Of a stretch of DNA of 64,000 nucleotides, positions 62,736 through 64,000 are shown in pieces. Below the pieces are notes generated by a model. The model saw nothing but the letters and a program-made list of their open reading frames with translations. It searched no databases and was not told the origin of the DNA. Each line of letters starts with the position of its first letter. Positions within the stretch are counted from its first letter, which is position 1. The translations under genes and the position numbers were made by a program. Source of the stretch: Dorea sp. 5-2 (lineage in GTDB: Bacteria; Bacillota; Clostridia; Lachnospirales; Lachnospiraceae); assembly GCF_000403455.2 (NCBI RefSeq), contig NZ_KE159737.1:340699-404698 (forward strand), given 5' to 3'.

Positions 62736-63442
62736 TGGCAAAAAGTCAAATTATTAAAGATTTAGCAAATGGAAAGACAAATCTACAGACTGTACTAAAA
62801 AGAGCGAAAGTATTATTGCAGGAGTTTGATGATGAAAAATTGATGGAATGGATTAAGTATGAGATGGAAGGATATCCTAGCGATGTTGTAGTTCCAAAAT
62901 ATCGTAGAATACCTGGGCAACCATTCTGTTCATATATTAAAGGTTCTATGGCAAATTTCTTAAAATATACAAATGTACCTTTATCTTTAGGAAATATGCC
63001 AGAAGATGAAAGAGAAACATTTTATTTTACTGATATTAGAGAAAGTATTGAGGCGTTAAATGCTACATTGCAGGAACATAAAGAAAATGGTAGAGGTATA
63101 GGACGAACAATTCCAGCAGAATATTATTCTTACATCGCAAAATGTAATAATGATATGGGCATGATTATTCAATCGGTAGAAATACGATTAAGTATGCCGC
63201 AAATTTTAAATATTTTTCCCAAAGTAGAAAATAAATTATTGGATATTTTAATGTATCTTGAAAAACAATTTGGAAATTTGGATGAGTTAGATATTGACGT
63301 AGATAGCAAAAGTAAACAGGAAATAAAAGAAATAACAAACCATATTTATGTTATGATTTATAATGATCAAAGCATTACTATTGGAGATAAAAATAAGATC
63401 AAAAACTCTAATATTATCTCTAAGATTTTCAAACAAGATTAA
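62735..63442 (+). CDS. AbiTii domain protein with C-terminal RHIM-like motif
   Basis: 235 residues. The N-terminal ~90 match the AbiTii family of abortive-infection proteins (IIKDLANGKTNLQTVLKRAKVLLQEFDDEKLMEWIKYEMEGYPSD...VPKYRRI). A helical middle follows (IIQSVEIRLSMPQILNIFPKVENKLLDILMYLEKQF). Residues 214-227 read ITIGDKNKIKNSNI, matching IQIGDGNKIKNSTI of the preceding protein in 11 of 14 places. AbiT of Lactococcus stops phage by killing or halting the host. Here the protein is a plausible sensor that templates the small membrane partner. ATG 62735 follows GAGGGGTGG. Confidence 0.82.
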   Translation: MAKSQIIKDLANGKTNLQTVLKRAKVLLQEFDDEKLMEWIKYEMEGYPSDVVVPKYRRIPGQPFCSYIKGSMANFLKYTNVPLSLGNMPEDERETFYFTDIRESIEALNATLQEHKENGRGIGRTIPAEYYSYIAKCNNDMGMIIQSVEIRLSMPQILNIFPKVENKLLDILMYLEKQFGNLDELDIDVDSKSKQEIKEITNHIYVMIYNDQSITIGDKNKIKNSNIISKIFKQD

Positions 63443-64000
63443 AAGTTCGGCAGGATTGATTTTAATTTCCTTTTACAAACATTCATTCATTAAAAGGATT
63501 TAAACTAATTCTACAAAAATTCTTTGATTTCATACATATATTCTAAGTTCTACTATACCTGTGAAATAGATATAATGTATGAATAAAAAGATAAGCAAAA
63601 AACAACAATTCTGTTAAAAATCCAAATCAACTCTTTTTTGGGGGCTACTCCCACAAGCCCCAGTAAAATTCACCAATTATGAATACCTAAAAAGCAGGTA
63701 TTCATAATTGACAAATTAACAAGGGTTGTATCCCGATAGGATTTTAGTAGATTATAAATCAATGTTAACAACTTAGTAGTGGTATGACATTACAACAGGA
63801 TTAAGCCATTGAACCAATAATAATAGATGATAGGAATGATAAAAATACACTAAAAAAGGGCGGACTTCCCCCTTGGTGCTATCAGATGTTTTTTCATATA
63901 GTGGTTATATTGTAGAATGTAAAGAAGTTGGCATCACCACCTTTCTTAAATGGTATTAGTGTGTAGTCTTGTTATTGTAATGATGTTTGACTTTCCTTGG
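63443..64000. other. AT-rich gene-free end with two strong inverted repeats
   Basis: No reading frame with a ribosome site and coding look was found. Two structures stand out: GGGGCT/AGCCCC (63641-63661, after a T run) and a perfect 15-bp inverted repeat CAATTATGAATACCT/AGGTATTCATAATTG (63674-63710) with a 7-base loop. The pair, 12 bases apart, could be a transfer origin, an attachment or resolution site, or an RNA feature; none can be proven here. Confidence 0.4.

Overview
The window looks like a chromosome segment of a gut Lachnospiraceae (Clostridia, Bacillota). It has strong AGGAGG-type ribosome sites, YesM/YesN-type two-component pairs, a YesL (DUF624) gene, GPH-family sugar transporters, inositol-type genes, the AAA-ATPase/PD-(D/E)XK families common in gut clostridia, and a likely selenoprotein. 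No tRNA, rRNA or CRISPR array was seen. The body (about 3-60 kb) has moderate GC; the last 3.5 kb is clearly AT-rich.

Layout. (1) 1-9232, plus strand: a surface-glycan type operon of glycosyltransferases, an FkbM methyltransferase, a four-module methyltransferase/kinase-like/Rossmann/cytidylyltransferase protein and two TIM-barrel epimerase-like proteins. Most of them carry the same small Rossmann-like module. (2) 9.3-12.7 kb: an AAA-ATPase/nuclease-fold gene, the wreck of a second copy, and a HAD phosphatase. (3) 12.9-15.5 kb: a multidomain CoA-disulfide-reductase/rhodanese/sulfite-reductase-like/ferredoxin protein. (4) 15.7-17.4 kb: an IS1634-type insertion sequence, followed by a deletion-fused transporter/histidine-kinase remnant and an AraC-type response regulator. 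(5) 20.7-30.0 kb: an inositol or keto-sugar catabolic region (two IolE, two IolG, IolI- and IolH-like proteins, a LacI regulator, and a GPH transporter fused to a cytidylate-kinase-like domain). (6) 30-40.3 kb: a GH3 glucosidase with its AraC regulator, a TetR-linked ABC exporter, a DMT transporter and a hybrid sensor kinase. (7) 40.5-52.3 kb: a mannoside utilisation locus (GH38, YesL, kinase/regulator, ABC uptake, DUF4432, D-lyxose/mannose isomerase, GH2 mannosidase), in which the GH38 and ABC genes are broken by internal deletions. (8) 52.3-60.1 kb: a Sec-containing glutaredoxin, a BceRSAB-like module, a TetR/PEBP operon and an AraC/ClpP operon. (9) 60.2-64.0 kb: an AT-rich defence-type island. 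It holds a MITE-like repeat, a type III toxin-antitoxin locus (tandem-repeat RNA, terminator, ToxN/AbiQ toxin), small unknown genes, and a three-gene operon ending in an AbiTii protein.

The most interesting item is that last operon (62002-63442). A 66-residue membrane protein begins with a motif built on IQIG, the core of the RIPK1 RHIM. The adjacent AbiTii protein ends with nearly the same motif. Such pairing is the hallmark of amyloid-templated signalling between a sensor and an effector. Also notable are the UGA-encoded glutaredoxin with a well-placed SECIS-like hairpin, the transporter-kinase fusion, paired operators and promoter boxes in the inositol region, and three separate out-of-frame internal deletions in carbohydrate genes.
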